A stretch of DNA of 64,000 nucleotides from Turicimonas muris (GCF_002221595.1 NZ_NHMP01000001.1:62001-126000); one strand, 5' to 3'; shown: positions 1 through 9,426, counted from the first letter of the stretch. Notes: generated from the sequence alone by a model not told the origin. Numbers and translations are program-made.

Positions 1-401
1 ACTTCTAGCTTATATTTCCGGGCAAGTGGTGCAAGAAGATCACGCAGGTAGCACTCTTCATCTAAATCGAAAGCTTCCGCTGCTTCCTCAATGTTTCCTT
101 TAGCATCTAGAAAGTAAGGAGAAACTTGCCAGAACTCTTTGGATATTCTTTGTCCGCCGAACCCTTCCCAAAGAAGAGGAGCATAAGGAATAAGGTTCTC
201 TTTTTTGGCAATATTCATCCATATCCACTGATCGGTGGCTATACCTTGAAGAGCTTCAGTTCCGAAAACGGGAAAACACGTTGGCTCGCTGAAGCCCAGG
301 CACATATCGCGAAGGGGGCCGGGAATAGCGGCATTGCCCAACTGGTTCCGTTCTTCTTCAGAAAGAAGTGCGTTTGGGAATAAAAATATACAAGAAGACA
401 T
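1..401 (-). CDS. Partial conserved protein, possibly phosphoglycerate-mutase-like (N-terminal part only)
   Basis: An open minus-strand frame starts at ATG 401 and runs off the left edge of the window for about 133 codons without a stop. The start reads MSSCIFLFPNALLSEEE, followed by a long stretch with good coding character (for example LLWEGFGGQRISKEFW). It is divergent from lolC, with 66 bases between them. In many Burkholderiales a poorly characterised protein related to the phosphoglycerate mutase family sits between recJ and lolC. The position and the short hydrophobic beginning fit that protein, but the family assignment is inferred from synteny and memory, not from a catalytic motif. 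Confidence 0.5.
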   Translation of the reverse strand, partial: MSSCIFLFPNALLSEEERNQLGNAAIPGPLRDMCLGFSEPTCFPVFGTEALQGIATDQWIWMNIAKKENLIPYAPLLWEGFGGQRISKEFWQVSPYFLDAKGNIEEAAEAFDLDEECYLRDLLAPLARKYKLE

Positions 402-467
402 TCCGCCATTCTAATAGCAGCCTTCTGCAAGTTAAAATGACTTTACCTCTACAGATGGAAAATTTTT

Positions 468-1742
468 GTGAAAAATTCTTTTATAAAAAAACTCCCTTTT
501 GAGTGGGCCGTAGGGCTTCGCTACACGTTTTCCATGCGCGGGAGCAGAAGGGATGGCTTCGTGTCTTTTATTTCCGGGATGTCGGTTTTATCGATTGCTG
601 TCGGTGTGATGGCATTGATCGTGGTTCTGTCGGTTATGAACGGATTTCAAAAAGAAGTACGCGACAAAATGCTTTCCGTTCTTCCGCATGCAGAAATTGT
701 TCATACAACTGCCCCGATTTCAGACTGGCAGGCATTGGCAAAAACAGTTGCATCAAAAAATAAAGAAATTATCGGTGCTGCGCCATATGTCAGAAGCCAG
801 GGGCTCCTCAGCAGCGGAGCCAACATTAAAGGGGTAGCCGTGACCGGTATTGAACCAAAGGCCGAGAAATCCGTCAGCAACGTGGCGACCGTGATGAGGG
901 TCGGCAAACTCTCTGACCTGAAGCCGGGCTCTTTCAATATCGTAATCGGCACGGATCTGGCCAGAAGCCTTGGTGTAGTTCCGGGTGACAAAATTTCTAT
1001 GATGGTTCCGCAGGGGCAATTCACCCCTGCCGGAATGGTTCCGAGAATGAAACAGTTTACGGTTTCCGGCGTGTTTTCTTCCGGCCATTATGAATATGAC
1101 AGCTCCATGAGTTTTATCCATTTGAATGATGCTGCTGCTCTCTACCGCACCGGCGGTCCTACGGGATTGCGGCTTAAATTGAAAGATATGCAGGAAGCTC
1201 CTGTGGTTGCCCGAAATTTGAATTCTCAGCTTCAAGACGGTTATTACGCTTTTGATTGGTCAAGACAAAACAGAAATTGGTTTGCAGCTGTGCAGGTCGA
1301 AAAAAGAATGATGGGTATTATCTTGTTTCTCATCGTTCTGGTCGGCGCTTTCGGTTTGGTTTCTTCTTTGGTGATGACGGTTAACTCAAAACGCAGCGAT
1401 ATTGCTATTCTCAGAACTCAAGGAGCGTCTCAGGGATCGATTATGAAAATTTTTATGATCCAAGGCATGTTTATCGGTTTTGTCGGCGTTGCAATCGGCG
1501 TGGGACTAGGTTTACTCATTGCTTTTAACGTCGAGTCAATTGTCAATATTATTGAAGCGATGTTTAACGTTCAGTTCCTGCCTAAGGATATTTACTTGAT
1601 TTCCAATATGCCGAGTGAGCCGAGAGCTGATGACATCATTCCGATTGCCGTATTTTCCTTCCTTCTCTCTTTAGCGGCGACTATTTATCCGAGCTGGCGT
1701 GCAGCAAGGATTCAACCGGCGGAGGCTTTGAGATATGAATAA
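468..1742 (+). CDS. lolC: Lipoprotein-releasing ABC transporter permease LolC/LolE
   Basis: Inner-membrane permease of the LolCDE machine that frees mature outer-membrane lipoproteins and hands them to LolA. It is 424 residues long, the usual length. Helix 1 lies near residues 35-60, a large periplasmic domain follows, and three helices lie near 280-300, 325-350 and 385-410. This is the FtsX/MacB fold, with a typical start region ([12 protein letters not shown]-like). The chosen start is GTG 468, because the nearby ATG at 455 is in another frame. It overlaps lolD by 8 bases, so the two are probably translationally coupled. Only one permease gene is present, as is common in betaproteobacteria, where it would form a homodimer. 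Confidence 0.93.
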   Translation: MKNSFIKKLPFEWAVGLRYTFSMRGSRRDGFVSFISGMSVLSIAVGVMALIVVLSVMNGFQKEVRDKMLSVLPHAEIVHTTAPISDWQALAKTVASKNKEIIGAAPYVRSQGLLSSGANIKGVAVTGIEPKAEKSVSNVATVMRVGKLSDLKPGSFNIVIGTDLARSLGVVPGDKISMMVPQGQFTPAGMVPRMKQFTVSGVFSSGHYEYDSSMSFIHLNDAAALYRTGGPTGLRLKLKDMQEAPVVARNLNSQLQDGYYAFDWSRQNRNWFAAVQVEKRMMGIILFLIVLVGAFGLVSSLVMTVNSKRSDIAILRTQGASQGSIMKIFMIQGMFIGFVGVAIGVGLGLLIAFNVESIVNIIEAMFNVQFLPKDIYLISNMPSEPRADDIIPIAVFSFLLSLAATIYPSWRAARIQPAEALRYE

Positions 1743-2424
1743 ACTGGCAGTTGAAGCGGTTGACGTAAAGAAAACTTATACGGAAGGTAATTCCAAGGTA
1801 TCGGTGCTTAAGGGAGTTACCCTGACGGTTAAGGCCGGTGAAATCGTTGCCATTGTCGGAACTTCCGGTTCCGGAAAATCTACCTTGCTGCAGTGTCTCG
1901 GCGGCTTGGACGTGTTCGACAGCGGAAGAGTCATAATCGACGGGGAAGATCTGGGACATTTAGCTGAAAAAGAAAGAACGATTCTCAGAAACAGAAAATT
2001 GGGTTTCGTATATCAATTTCATCATCTACTGCCGGAATTCACGGCATTGGAGAACATTGCCATGCCTTTGCGTATCCGCAGGGATAAAACGGATTATGCG
2101 GAGAATAAGGCTCTTGAACTATTAGGGGTTATGGGCTTGTGGGACCGTAAGGATCACCTGCCGAGTCAGTTGTCAGGCGGAGAGAGACAGCGTGTTGCGA
2201 TTGCAAGAGCAACCGTCGGGGATCCGGTATGCCTTTTAGCAGATGAGCCAACAGGCAACTTGGATCAAGACACGGCTCTTTCTGTTTTTGACTATCTTCT
2301 CAAGTTAGCTAGGATGAAGCATACGGCAGTTGTTATTGTGACCCATGATATGGATTTAGCTCGAAGATGCGACCGCATTTTAAGACTGAAAGACGGGAGA
2401 ATTTCTGATGATTCGATTAGTTGA
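1735..2424 (+). CDS. lolD: Lipoprotein-releasing ABC transporter ATP-binding subunit LolD
   Basis: Cytoplasmic ATPase that powers lipoprotein release by LolC/E. It is 229 residues long, as expected. The Walker A motif GTSGSGKST lies near residue 43, the ABC signature [14 protein letters not shown] near 142, Walker B ([12 protein letters not shown]) near 165, and the switch histidine in VIVTHD near 200. It sits between lolC and the TatD gene with overlaps on both sides (8 and 17 bases), so the three genes form a tight operon. Confidence 0.95.
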   Translation: MNKLAVEAVDVKKTYTEGNSKVSVLKGVTLTVKAGEIVAIVGTSGSGKSTLLQCLGGLDVFDSGRVIIDGEDLGHLAEKERTILRNRKLGFVYQFHHLLPEFTALENIAMPLRIRRDKTDYAENKALELLGVMGLWDRKDHLPSQLSGGERQRVAIARATVGDPVCLLADEPTGNLDQDTALSVFDYLLKLARMKHTAVVIVTHDMDLARRCDRILRLKDGRISDDSIS

Positions 2425-3244
2425 TACCCATAATCATTTATTTGTTGATGAATTCACGAAGTCTCGGCAGGCTCTTGCCTCAGCCGTCGAACTTGCCGTT
2501 GATGCAGGTGTTTTTCAAATGCTTATTTGTGCAGGCGACTGGCGAAGTGTTTTGCGGACCCATACTGTCGCTGCTTTAATAAATGCCGGGTATGCTGCCG
2601 GTATTCATCCGCTTTCTTTCAATCCTAAAACTTATTGTACTGAGCATAATCTCATTAGAGATTTTATAGATCAGCACTTGGCCACTTCTACTCTTAGTGC
2701 AATAGGTGAGATTGGTTTAGATGGCACCATTACTGACAAGATTCCAATGGAATTTCAAGAAAAAGTCTTTTCAGATCAATTGAAGCTGGCCAGAGACTTC
2801 CAACTTCCTGTTAGTGTGCACGTCCGAGGAGCCGCGGATCTCGTAGCCAAGCATATTAGGCGGATCGGAATTGCAGGGGGCGCAGTTCATGCCTTTAACG
2901 GAAGCTTGGAACAAGCTAAGATCTTCATAAATTTAGGTCTGAAGCTGGGATATGGCGGAGCATGCACTTATTCCGGATCTTGCAGAATTAGAAAACTGCT
3001 CTCGGAGCTTCCGAAAGACGTCTTGGTTCTAGAGACCGACTGTCCGGATATGCCCTCCTCCATAAGAAGAGCGGAAAACCCGGAAGATGCTCACAGCATG
3101 CCAAGAGATCTTCGTATGTATGCGGAAGTGGCAGCCGAGCTCAGAGATGTCTCCGTGGAAGAAATTGCTGAGCAGACAACCAAAAATGCCTTTGGCGCAT
3201 TCCCAAAACTTCAGACGCTCGGCGCCGTCAAAAAAGTACCGTGA
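2408..3244 (+). CDS. TatD family metal-dependent hydrolase (DNase)
   Basis: A member of the TatD amidohydrolase superfamily, whose characterised members are metal-dependent 3'-5' DNases. It is 278 residues long. The N-terminal metal motif reads DTHNHL (residues 6-11). The glutamate of GEIGLD lies near 97, SVHVRGA near 137, HAFNGS near 161, and ETDCPD near 214. Position right after lolD is typical for Burkholderiales. The gene begins inside lolD, overlapping it by 17 bases, which suggests coupled translation. The exact substrate cannot be read from the sequence. Confidence 0.85.
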   Translation: MIRLVDTHNHLFVDEFTKSRQALASAVELAVDAGVFQMLICAGDWRSVLRTHTVAALINAGYAAGIHPLSFNPKTYCTEHNLIRDFIDQHLATSTLSAIGEIGLDGTITDKIPMEFQEKVFSDQLKLARDFQLPVSVHVRGAADLVAKHIRRIGIAGGAVHAFNGSLEQAKIFINLGLKLGYGGACTYSGSCRIRKLLSELPKDVLVLETDCPDMPSSIRRAENPEDAHSMPRDLRMYAEVAAELRDVSVEEIAEQTTKNAFGAFPKLQTLGAVKKVP

Positions 3245-3329
3245 AAAGATTTATAGGCTTATCTTCTTAATTAATATAAAAAATCAGTCTTGTGATAATC
3301 CACAACAGCCAATAAAGAGGATTTATAAA

Positions 3330-3896
3330 GTGGACAAAATTCTAGTGACCGTGGCGGGACCGGACAGGGCCGGCGTCGTTTATTCCGTAGCTGAAGCTCT
3401 CAGTAAACTGAATTGCAATTTTGTTGATATGAGCCAGACAACTGTCGCCGATCAGTTTTCTTCCATCATGATCGTCAATAAGCCGAAGAACATTTCTAAA
3501 GAGAAAGTTCATAGCGAAATCGTCAAAATATTTGAAAAACGCGGTTTTAACATGTGGGTGGATGTTCTGGACTACCAGGCAGGTTCCGTTTTTCATACTG
3601 ACGGCGAACCATTTGTGGTTACTGTTGATGGGAAAAACGGCAAAGGTTTGCTCCTCGCTTTCACGCGTATCTTTTTTGAAGGTAAGATTAACATCGACAA
3701 CTTTCGTTCTATCAATCAAGAAAGCTTTGACGGTATTGAGAAAGTTTTGTTGGTATTTGAAATCACCGTCCCCTTTGATATTGATAGAAGAGCTCTTCAC
3801 AAAACCTTGTCTGACATCGCCAAAGAGCAAGGCGTTTCTTTGAGTATGCAGCATCGTCAAATTTTTGAAGCTATTCACAGAGTCTCTGTCGCTTAA
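3330..3896 (+). CDS. ACT-domain protein with two ACT-like halves (GcvR-like)
   Basis: A 188-residue cytoplasmic protein with an N-terminal ACT domain (ILVTVAGPDRAGVVYSVAEAL) and a second ACT-like half (residues about 90-175, EPFVVTVDGKNGKGLLLAFTRI). The reading frame opens further upstream inside the TatD gene, but GTG 3330 is the better start: AAAGAGG at 3314-3320 is well spaced and the ACT domain begins at once. Related ACT proteins (the UPF0237 type, about 90 residues) are usually encoded just before UPF0210/PFL-family genes, exactly as here. This copy is about twice that length. It probably senses a small molecule, perhaps an amino acid; the ligand is unknown. Confidence 0.8.
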   Translation: MDKILVTVAGPDRAGVVYSVAEALSKLNCNFVDMSQTTVADQFSSIMIVNKPKNISKEKVHSEIVKIFEKRGFNMWVDVLDYQAGSVFHTDGEPFVVTVDGKNGKGLLLAFTRIFFEGKINIDNFRSINQESFDGIEKVLLVFEITVPFDIDRRALHKTLSDIAKEQGVSLSMQHRQIFEAIHRVSVA

Positions 3897-3924
3897 CCAA
3901 TCTAAAGAATAATTAGGAACAAAA

Positions 3925-5298
3925 ATGCTTACTGAACGTGAAGTTATATCGACAATTGATATGCTGCGCAGCGAACACTTGGATGTTCGTACCGTCACTT
4001 TGGGCTTAAATCTTTTTGACTGCATCAGCGACGATTTCGGCACTTTCTCTTTTAAAGTGCGCACAAAGATTCATAAGTTTGCTAAGAACTTAGTCTCCAC
4101 CTGCAACGAAGTGGGAGATAGATACGGTATTCCCGTCGTCAATAAGAGAATTACGATTTCTCCGATCGGTACAGTCTGTGCAGGCTTCAGTCGCGACCAG
4201 ATGGTTAAAACATGCCAGCTTCTCGATGATTGTGCCAAAGAGGCTGGTGTTGACTTCTTAGGAGGCTTTGGTGCCCTTGTAGAAAAAGGCATTACTCCGG
4301 GCGAAAGAAATCTTATCGATGCATTGCCTGAAGCATTAGCTACAACATCCCGCGTTTGCTCTTCCATTAACGTCGGAAGCACACGGGCCGGCATTAATAT
4401 GGATGCTGTGAAGTTAATGGGTCATAGAATTTTGGATGTTGCCGAAGCTACTGCCGATCGGGACGGCTTAGGCTGTGCCAAGCTGGTTGTATTCTGCAAT
4501 ATTCCTCAGGATGTTCCGTTTATGGCCGGTGGGTATCTCGGCGTAGGCGAAGCTGACGCCGTTATCAGCGTTGGCGTTTCCGGCCCCGGCGTTGTTAAGA
4601 AAGCTATCGACCGTGCAGTAAAGCGTGAAGGCGAAAATCTCAATATTTCTGAAATTGCAGAAATCATTAAAACAACCGCTTATAAGGTGACCAAAGTAGG
4701 TCAGCTGATTGGTTCTGAAGTCGCCCAAAGAATGAATCTGCCATTCGGTGTCGCCGATCTCTCTTTGGCTCCGACTCCTGCTATCGGTGATTCTGTTGGT
4801 GAAATTTTCCAAAGCGTTGGGTTAAGCTCCATCGGTGCCCCCGGCTCTACAGCCGTCTTGGCAATGCTAAATGACGCTGTAAAGAAGGGCGGTGTGTTTG
4901 CCTCATCCCAAGTCGGCGGTTTATCCGGTGCCTTTATTCCCGTCAGTGAAGATGCGGCTATTGCCGCAGCGGCTTCCAGCGGCAAGCTCACTCTTGAGAA
5001 GTTAGAGGCTATGACTTGCGTATGCTCCGTTGGTCTCGACATGATTGCTATTCCGGGTTCAACACCGGCTGATATCATCTCTGCGATTATTGCTGACGAA
5101 ACGGCAATCGGCATGATTAACGCCAAGACAACTGCGGTCCGTTTGATTCCCGTTCCGGGCAAGACCGTCGGAGAAAGAGCTGAGTTCGGCGGCCTGCTCG
5201 GAGGAGCCGATATTATGCCGGTCCAGCAAGGAACTGCTGCAGACTTTATTAATAGGGGTGGTCGTATTCCTGCCCCGATTCATTCTTTCAAGAATTAA
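3925..5298 (+). CDS. PFL family protein (UPF0210/DUF711)
   Basis: A 457-residue protein of the UPF0210 family, sometimes named PFL-like because of a fold related to pyruvate formate-lyase. The N-terminus [25 protein letters not shown] and the repeated glycine-rich motifs ([31 protein letters not shown]) are typical. No glycyl-radical motif is seen at the C-terminus. It follows the ACT-domain gene by 28 bases and precedes a RidA-like gene by 12, so the three are probably one transcript. The biochemical role of the family is not established; the ACT partner suggests ligand control. Confidence 0.85.
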   Translation: MLTEREVISTIDMLRSEHLDVRTVTLGLNLFDCISDDFGTFSFKVRTKIHKFAKNLVSTCNEVGDRYGIPVVNKRITISPIGTVCAGFSRDQMVKTCQLLDDCAKEAGVDFLGGFGALVEKGITPGERNLIDALPEALATTSRVCSSINVGSTRAGINMDAVKLMGHRILDVAEATADRDGLGCAKLVVFCNIPQDVPFMAGGYLGVGEADAVISVGVSGPGVVKKAIDRAVKREGENLNISEIAEIIKTTAYKVTKVGQLIGSEVAQRMNLPFGVADLSLAPTPAIGDSVGEIFQSVGLSSIGAPGSTAVLAMLNDAVKKGGVFASSQVGGLSGAFIPVSEDAAIAAAASSGKLTLEKLEAMTCVCSVGLDMIAIPGSTPADIISAIIADETAIGMINAKTTAVRLIPVPGKTVGERAEFGGLLGGADIMPVQQGTAADFINRGGRIPAPIHSFKN

Positions 5299-5310
5299 TA
5301 GTCAGAGAAA

Positions 5311-5661
5311 ATGAGCGAAATTAAGCGTATTCGAGTTAATAACCGGTTCAGCGAGGCTGTTGTTCATGGCGGCATCGTTTATATTTCCGGACAGGTTGAC
5401 TTGTCTGCTGCCCGCACAGCGCGCCAGCAGACTAAAAATGTTTTGGCCATAATTGATGAATTGCTTGCAGAAGCGGGGACTGATAAAAGCCGCTTACTTC
5501 GCGCTTTTGTCTATTTGGCCAATATCGGTGATCTTCAAGATATGAACAAAGAATGGGAAGCGTGGGTGGTACCCGAAAGTACTCCTGCCAGGACAGTGGC
5601 TCAATGCGAACTTTCCAGCCCTGCCTTTTTAGTTCAAGTTTCAGCAGAAGCTGCACTCTAA
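5311..5661 (+). CDS. RidA family (YjgF/YER057c) protein
   Basis: A 116-residue protein of the RidA superfamily, which forms trimers. The characterised branch hydrolyses reactive enamines and imines made by PLP enzymes. The sequence shows the family pattern: VVHGGIVYISGQVDL near residue 17, FVYLANIGDLQDMNKEWEAWV, then TPARTVAQCELSSPAFLVQVSAEA at the C-terminus. The arginine of PARTVAQ corresponds to the conserved substrate-carboxylate-binding arginine. It ends the ACT/PFL operon, and a terminator-like hairpin follows at 5687-5720. Which RidA subfamily it belongs to is not certain. Confidence 0.85.
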   Translation: MSEIKRIRVNNRFSEAVVHGGIVYISGQVDLSAARTARQQTKNVLAIIDELLAEAGTDKSRLLRAFVYLANIGDLQDMNKEWEAWVVPESTPARTVAQCELSSPAFLVQVSAEAAL

Positions 5662-5686
5662 GACTAATCCGCTGGTAAGAAAATGG

Positions 5687-5720
5687 CTCCATAGGTGAAA
5701 ATCTGTGGAGTTATTTTTTA
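5687..5720 (+). terminator. Rho-independent terminator after the RidA gene
   Basis: Arms CTCCATAG (5687-5694) and CTGTGGAG (5703-5710) pair over 8 bp with one G-U pair and an 8-base loop. The tail TTATTTTTTA follows. Confidence 0.7.
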
Positions 5721-5866
5721 CTTTATTTTGATTTGTACGTTTGTTTAGGACAAATTAAAAGATTTCGACAACTAATTGGCCATAATTTAGAATTGACCGA
5801 ATTATGAGGAAGACAGATTCTGTATCAGGTCTGTTTTTGATAAAAAGATTTTAAGTAGGAAATAAA

Positions 5867-7966
5867 ATGGAAGAGTCGAATCCTCCGTTATCTCTGGCTG
5901 ATGTCAGAAGAATCATTGAACCGCTTTACGAGGGACAGGTACTTTTTACGGGAGAGCCCGTGATGTCTCATGCAGAAGGTGTGGTCGACATTCTTCGCGG
6001 AATTAGAGACGATGACGATTTATTGGCTGCCGGTTATCTTTTCTTTGTCTGGGATCAGCTAAAAAATCCTAAAGAATGGCTGACTAAACATTTTGGTCGT
6101 CACGTTTGCGAGCTAGTTACTAATCTGAAAGTTGTTTTGGATGTGAGCGAGAAAGCTCGTTCGCGTGAGGGCGAAGCAAAAATCAGTGAGCAACCGGAAG
6201 CTGTCAGAAGACTCCTTCTCGCTCTTTGTCAAGATTTGCGGGTTGTTCTTCTCAGACTTGCCTCAAGACTTCAAACACTTCGTTATTTTGCCGCTACTAA
6301 GGCTCCGGGCGCTGAGGAGTATGGAGCCGAAACATTAGCGTTGTATTCTCCGCTGGCTAACAGGCTTGGTATTTGGCAGATGAAATGGGAGTTGGAAGAT
6401 CTTTCTCTCCGTTTTACTAAACCAAAAGAATTCGCTCAAATTGCAGTAGCTTTGGAAGAGACAAGAGAGGAGAGAGTTGCCTCCATTCAAGAGGCGGTTA
6501 AACGAATCCAAAAACTTTTAGTTAAAAACGGCATTCAAGCCTCTGTCAGCGGCAGACCTAAGCATATTTATTCCATTTGGAAGAAGATGTGCAAGAAGAA
6601 TCTTAAGTTTGAGCAGCTTTATGACGTCAGAGCAGTTCGAATCATTGTCGACTCCGTTGAGAAGTGCTATGAAACACTTTCTCTCATTCAAGAAAACAGC
6701 GAAGTTCTCTCTAAAGAGTTCGACGATTACATTGCCAAACCAAAACCAAACGGCTATCAATCCTTGCATACGGTGGTAGTCGGTTCGCAAGGTAAGCCAT
6801 TGGAAATCCAGATTCGTACGCGCGCAATGCATGAGTTCGCCGAGCTTGGTGTGGCTGCTCACTGGCGCTATAAAGAAGGTTCTAAGCGAAAAGCAGGAGA
6901 AAATGAAGAAGACCGGGTTGCATGGCTCAGACAAATGCTTGCTTGGAAGTCTGATGTTCAGCAAACCCCGACTCCGGATAAACTCAAAGATGAGCATATT
7001 TATGTTCTTACTCCACAGGGGAAGGTCTTAGATTTGATTGCCGGCAGTACGCCGATTGATTTTGCCTACCATCTTCATACAGAGCTGGGTCACCGTTGTC
7101 GCGGCGCAAAGGTTGATGGTGTAATGGTTCCGCTTAACACGAAGCTTCAAAGCGGTCAGACCGTTGAGATTATAACCGTGAAGGTTGGGGCACCTAGCAG
7201 AGACTGGCTTAATCCTGAACTTGGCTTTGTTGCTTCTCCTCGCTCCCGCACAAAGGTGCGTCAATGGTTTAATGCTCAAGAAATGGAGCAAGCTATTACT
7301 GCGGGCCGAGAAAAGATTGACAAAGATCTTGCCCGTTTAGGCAAAACAGCGGTTAAGTTGGAAGAACTGGCAAAGAAATTAGGCTTTGACAGCGTAGATG
7401 AGCTTTGCTTAGCTGCAGGTAAGGATGAATTAGGTCAAAAAGCCATTGAAAACGTCCTGGCGCCGCGAGTAGAGGAAAAACAAGAAGAGACAGTCGCCAC
7501 AACTAAGAAAACAGCTCATCACGATAAAGGAAAGGTTCTCGTTGTCGGAGTGGACTCTCTTCTGACTCAGTTAGCAAGATGCTGCCATCCGGTTCCTCCG
7601 GATCCTATTGTCGGGTTCGTGACAAGAGGACGTGGAGTGACAGTACACCGTGCAGACTGCCCCAATATCAGAAATCTTGATGATGAAGGCCATGACAGGC
7701 TTATTGAAGTGTCTTGGACAACTGATACCGATGTAAGCTACCCTGTTGAGATTTTGATTATTGCTATTGAACGTGTCGGTTTGCTAAGGGATATTTCTGA
7801 AGTATTTTCGAAGGAAAAGCAGCCGGTAGTTGCTATGAACTCTTCAAGAAACAAAGGAGACTTGCATTTCAACTTTACTATTGAGATTAAGAATTCGGAG
7901 GATTTGAAGAGAACCTTGAATGCACTTCGAGAAATTAAAAACGTGGTAAGTGCACGACGAAAATAG
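5867..7966 (+). CDS. relA: RelA-type (p)ppGpp synthetase
   Basis: Long RSH enzyme (699 residues) that makes the alarmone (p)ppGpp from ATP and GTP/GDP on stalled ribosomes. The N-terminal hydrolase-like region (about 20-180) lacks the catalytic HD pair: where active enzymes read HDxxED it reads YLFFVWDQ. The synthetase domain is intact (RPKHIYSIWKKM near 231, FDDYIAKPKPNGYQSLH near 285, EIQIRTRAMHE near 313). TGS (about 377-440), a helical region with a CCHP zinc-finger-like stretch, and a C-terminal ACT/RRM domain follow. This pattern is that of RelA rather than the bifunctional SpoT, so a separate SpoT should exist elsewhere. It is transcribed alone, with a good terminator after it. Confidence 0.9.
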   Translation: MEESNPPLSLADVRRIIEPLYEGQVLFTGEPVMSHAEGVVDILRGIRDDDDLLAAGYLFFVWDQLKNPKEWLTKHFGRHVCELVTNLKVVLDVSEKARSREGEAKISEQPEAVRRLLLALCQDLRVVLLRLASRLQTLRYFAATKAPGAEEYGAETLALYSPLANRLGIWQMKWELEDLSLRFTKPKEFAQIAVALEETREERVASIQEAVKRIQKLLVKNGIQASVSGRPKHIYSIWKKMCKKNLKFEQLYDVRAVRIIVDSVEKCYETLSLIQENSEVLSKEFDDYIAKPKPNGYQSLHTVVVGSQGKPLEIQIRTRAMHEFAELGVAAHWRYKEGSKRKAGENEEDRVAWLRQMLAWKSDVQQTPTPDKLKDEHIYVLTPQGKVLDLIAGSTPIDFAYHLHTELGHRCRGAKVDGVMVPLNTKLQSGQTVEIITVKVGAPSRDWLNPELGFVASPRSRTKVRQWFNAQEMEQAITAGREKIDKDLARLGKTAVKLEELAKKLGFDSVDELCLAAGKDELGQKAIENVLAPRVEEKQEETVATTKKTAHHDKGKVLVVGVDSLLTQLARCCHPVPPDPIVGFVTRGRGVTVHRADCPNIRNLDDEGHDRLIEVSWTTDTDVSYPVEILIIAIERVGLLRDISEVFSKEKQPVVAMNSSRNKGDLHFNFTIEIKNSEDLKRTLNALREIKNVVSARRK

Positions 7967-7989
7967 AATTCGATTTTTGAATTACTTTT

Positions 7990-8012
7990 AGCCCGCTTTA
8001 CGCGGGCTTTTT
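7990..8012 (+). terminator. Rho-independent terminator after relA
   Basis: A perfect 7-bp stem, AGCCCGC (7990-7996) with GCGGGCT (8002-8008), has a 5-base loop and is followed by a T tract. It lies 24 bases after the relA stop. Confidence 0.85.
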
Positions 8013-8209
8013 ACAGCCGTTGCACAGCGAGCTTGCTGCCGACAGTTAGAGAAGAAAAGCAGAGTTTTTGCTTATTTCATAGAAAATATTGTCTCAAAAC
8101 CTCAAAAAAATTCTTAAATCTTCGCTCCTACAATCCTTAAAATGCAAGAATGTGTAAAACCGTCAATTGTAAAACAAATAGTTATGAACGGTCTAGAAAA
8201 ATTTTCTCA

Positions 8210-8230
8210 TTTTGACTTGCCAAGTCAAAA
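8210..8230. repeat. 21-bp perfect palindrome over the tRNA-Val promoter
   Basis: The arm TTTTGACTTG (8210-8219) and its exact reverse complement (8221-8230) flank a single central C at 8220. The palindrome covers the inferred -35 element of the tRNA-Val promoter (8217-8222). It could be an operator for a dimeric regulator. The single-base centre makes an RNA hairpin less likely than a protein-binding site. Confidence 0.6.
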
Positions 8231-8245
8231 AACTACTGGTATAGT
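8217..8245 (+). promoter_or_regulatory. Putative sigma-70 promoter of tRNA-Val
   Basis: A -35 element TTGCCA (8217-8222) and a -10 element TATAGT (8240-8245) are separated by 17 bases. The -10 element ends 12 bases before the mature tRNA, a fitting distance for a tRNA promoter. Confidence 0.6.
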
Positions 8246-8257
8246 TCAAACCTCTTC

Positions 8258-8334
8258 AGGCACATAGCTCAGCTGGTTAGAGCATCACCTTGACATGGTG
8301 GGGGTCGTTGGTTCGAGTCCAATTGTGCCTACCA
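8258..8334 (+). tRNA. tRNA-Val (anticodon GAC)
   Basis: A complete cloverleaf: acceptor AGGCACA pairs with TGTGCCT, the D arm is GCTC/GAGC, the anticodon arm is TCACC/GGTGG with loop TTGACAT (anticodon GAC), and the T arm is GTTGG/CCAAT with loop TTCGAGT. The discriminator is A and the CCA end is encoded. It has its own promoter and is followed by a terminator. Confidence 0.97.
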
Positions 8335-8342
8335 AGATTCCG

Positions 8343-8378
8343 TCCGCAGGCTTTCAGGAGCTTGCGGATTTTCATTTT
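8343..8378 (+). terminator. Terminator after tRNA-Val
   Basis: A 10-bp stem, TCCGCAGGCT (8343-8352) with AGCTTGCGGA (8359-8368), has one G-U pair and a 6-base loop. The tail is TTTTCATTTT. It may also serve the convergent LysR gene that ends at 8426. Confidence 0.8.
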
Positions 8379-8425
8379 GCGCAAAGTATGCGGCATTGTC
8401 TAGCCGGAAATTTTCCTCGAAAAAT

Positions 8426-9337
8426 TTAAGCCGATGGGAGATTTCCTGAGTTTTTCAGCATGTCCCAAACGAATTCTGCGGCTTTGAACAGGGAACGGTT
8501 TTTCTTTCTAACAGCAACATGTCCTGCTGCTCTTTCAGGCTTTACCGGAAGAAATTTCAGACCAGGCTTTCCACGATTGATGAAAGATCCTTCTACGCAA
8601 AGAAGGGAACCGAAGCCGGCAGTTACCATTGAAAGTGCGTTAGAAGGTAAGTTATGGTACGCCGCAACCTTAAGTTTTTTTTCAGGGACATGAAGCCAAC
8701 TGGCGATTTCGTCTAATACGATATAGCGCCTTGGGAGGATGAGAGGCAATTGGCTGACTTCCTCATAAGTAAAATGAGTTTTTCCTTCAGAGATATCAAT
8801 TTCTCTGACTACAAGACCCCATCGATCCCTACTCGGGATGGGAGTTTGAATGTACTTGGCACTTTCCACCGGTTCTAAGAGAACGCAGATATCTAGTTTG
8901 TTTTCATCTAAAGAGCGTTTTAAATCATCGCTGTCGGCGGAGTAAATTTCAAAGCAAACGTGCGAGTAATCTCGTGTAAATTCCCCGATCTTCTCAGTAA
9001 GAAAATCCATGGCCGAACTTTCGACGACTCCAATCCGAACAATTCCTCGCAAGAAATCTCCTTTTTCAGAGAGTTCGCGTTTGGCTTGGTTTGCAAGAGC
9101 AAGAATTTCTTCAGCCCGATGTAAAAAGAGATAGCCGCTCTCAGTCAGAGTCAGGTTGCGAGTGCTTCGATTAAGCAGTTTCGTACCAACCTCTTCTTCT
9201 AATTCTTGGAGCTGACGAGTTAAAGCCGGTTGAGAAATAAAAAGCGCTTCGGAAGCTCTCGTAATGTTTCCGAGCTTGCAGATCGTAATAAAAGACCTGA
9301 GGACACGTAAATCCATATTCAAGTTCCATTCATGCAC
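8426..9337 (-). CDS. LysR family transcriptional regulator
   Basis: A 303-residue LysR-type regulator. The N-terminal winged helix-turn-helix (about 8-66) contains ITRASEALFISQPALTRQLQELEEEVGTKLLNRSTRNLTLTESG-type residues, followed by a linker helix and a periplasmic-binding-protein-like effector domain. It may start at M1 (9337) or at M8 (9316), where MDLRVLRSF matches the usual LysR start; neither has a strong ribosome site. It is divergent from the flavodoxin genes across an 80-base gap holding an inverted repeat (9349-9370), so it probably controls that operon and its own expression. The inducer is unknown. Confidence 0.9.
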   Translation of the reverse strand: MHEWNLNMDLRVLRSFITICKLGNITRASEALFISQPALTRQLQELEEEVGTKLLNRSTRNLTLTESGYLFLHRAEEILALANQAKRELSEKGDFLRGIVRIGVVESSAMDFLTEKIGEFTRDYSHVCFEIYSADSDDLKRSLDENKLDICVLLEPVESAKYIQTPIPSRDRWGLVVREIDISEGKTHFTYEEVSQLPLILPRRYIVLDEIASWLHVPEKKLKVAAYHNLPSNALSMVTAGFGSLLCVEGSFINRGKPGLKFLPVKPERAAGHVAVRKKNRSLFKAAEFVWDMLKNSGNLPSA

Positions 9338-9348
9338 AGATTTTATTA

Positions 9349-9370
9349 AATACTATTATAAATAAGTATT
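9349..9370. promoter_or_regulatory. Candidate LysR-box operator
   Basis: AATACT (9349-9354) and AGTATT (9365-9370) form a perfect 6-bp inverted repeat with a 10-base AT-rich spacer. This contains the T-N11-A type core expected for LysR regulators and lies between the divergent LysR and flavodoxin genes. Confidence 0.45.
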
Positions 9371-9426
9371 GGATATAAAAGAAGAGAATTTATAAAATTT
9401 GTTTATCAAATTAAAAGGTGATGGAC

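Noticed and set aside
126-383. Plus-strand 85-codon frame upstream of lolC
   Set aside because: It is antisense to a longer, better coding-like minus-strand frame (start 401) that runs off the left edge and fits the usual neighbour of lolC.
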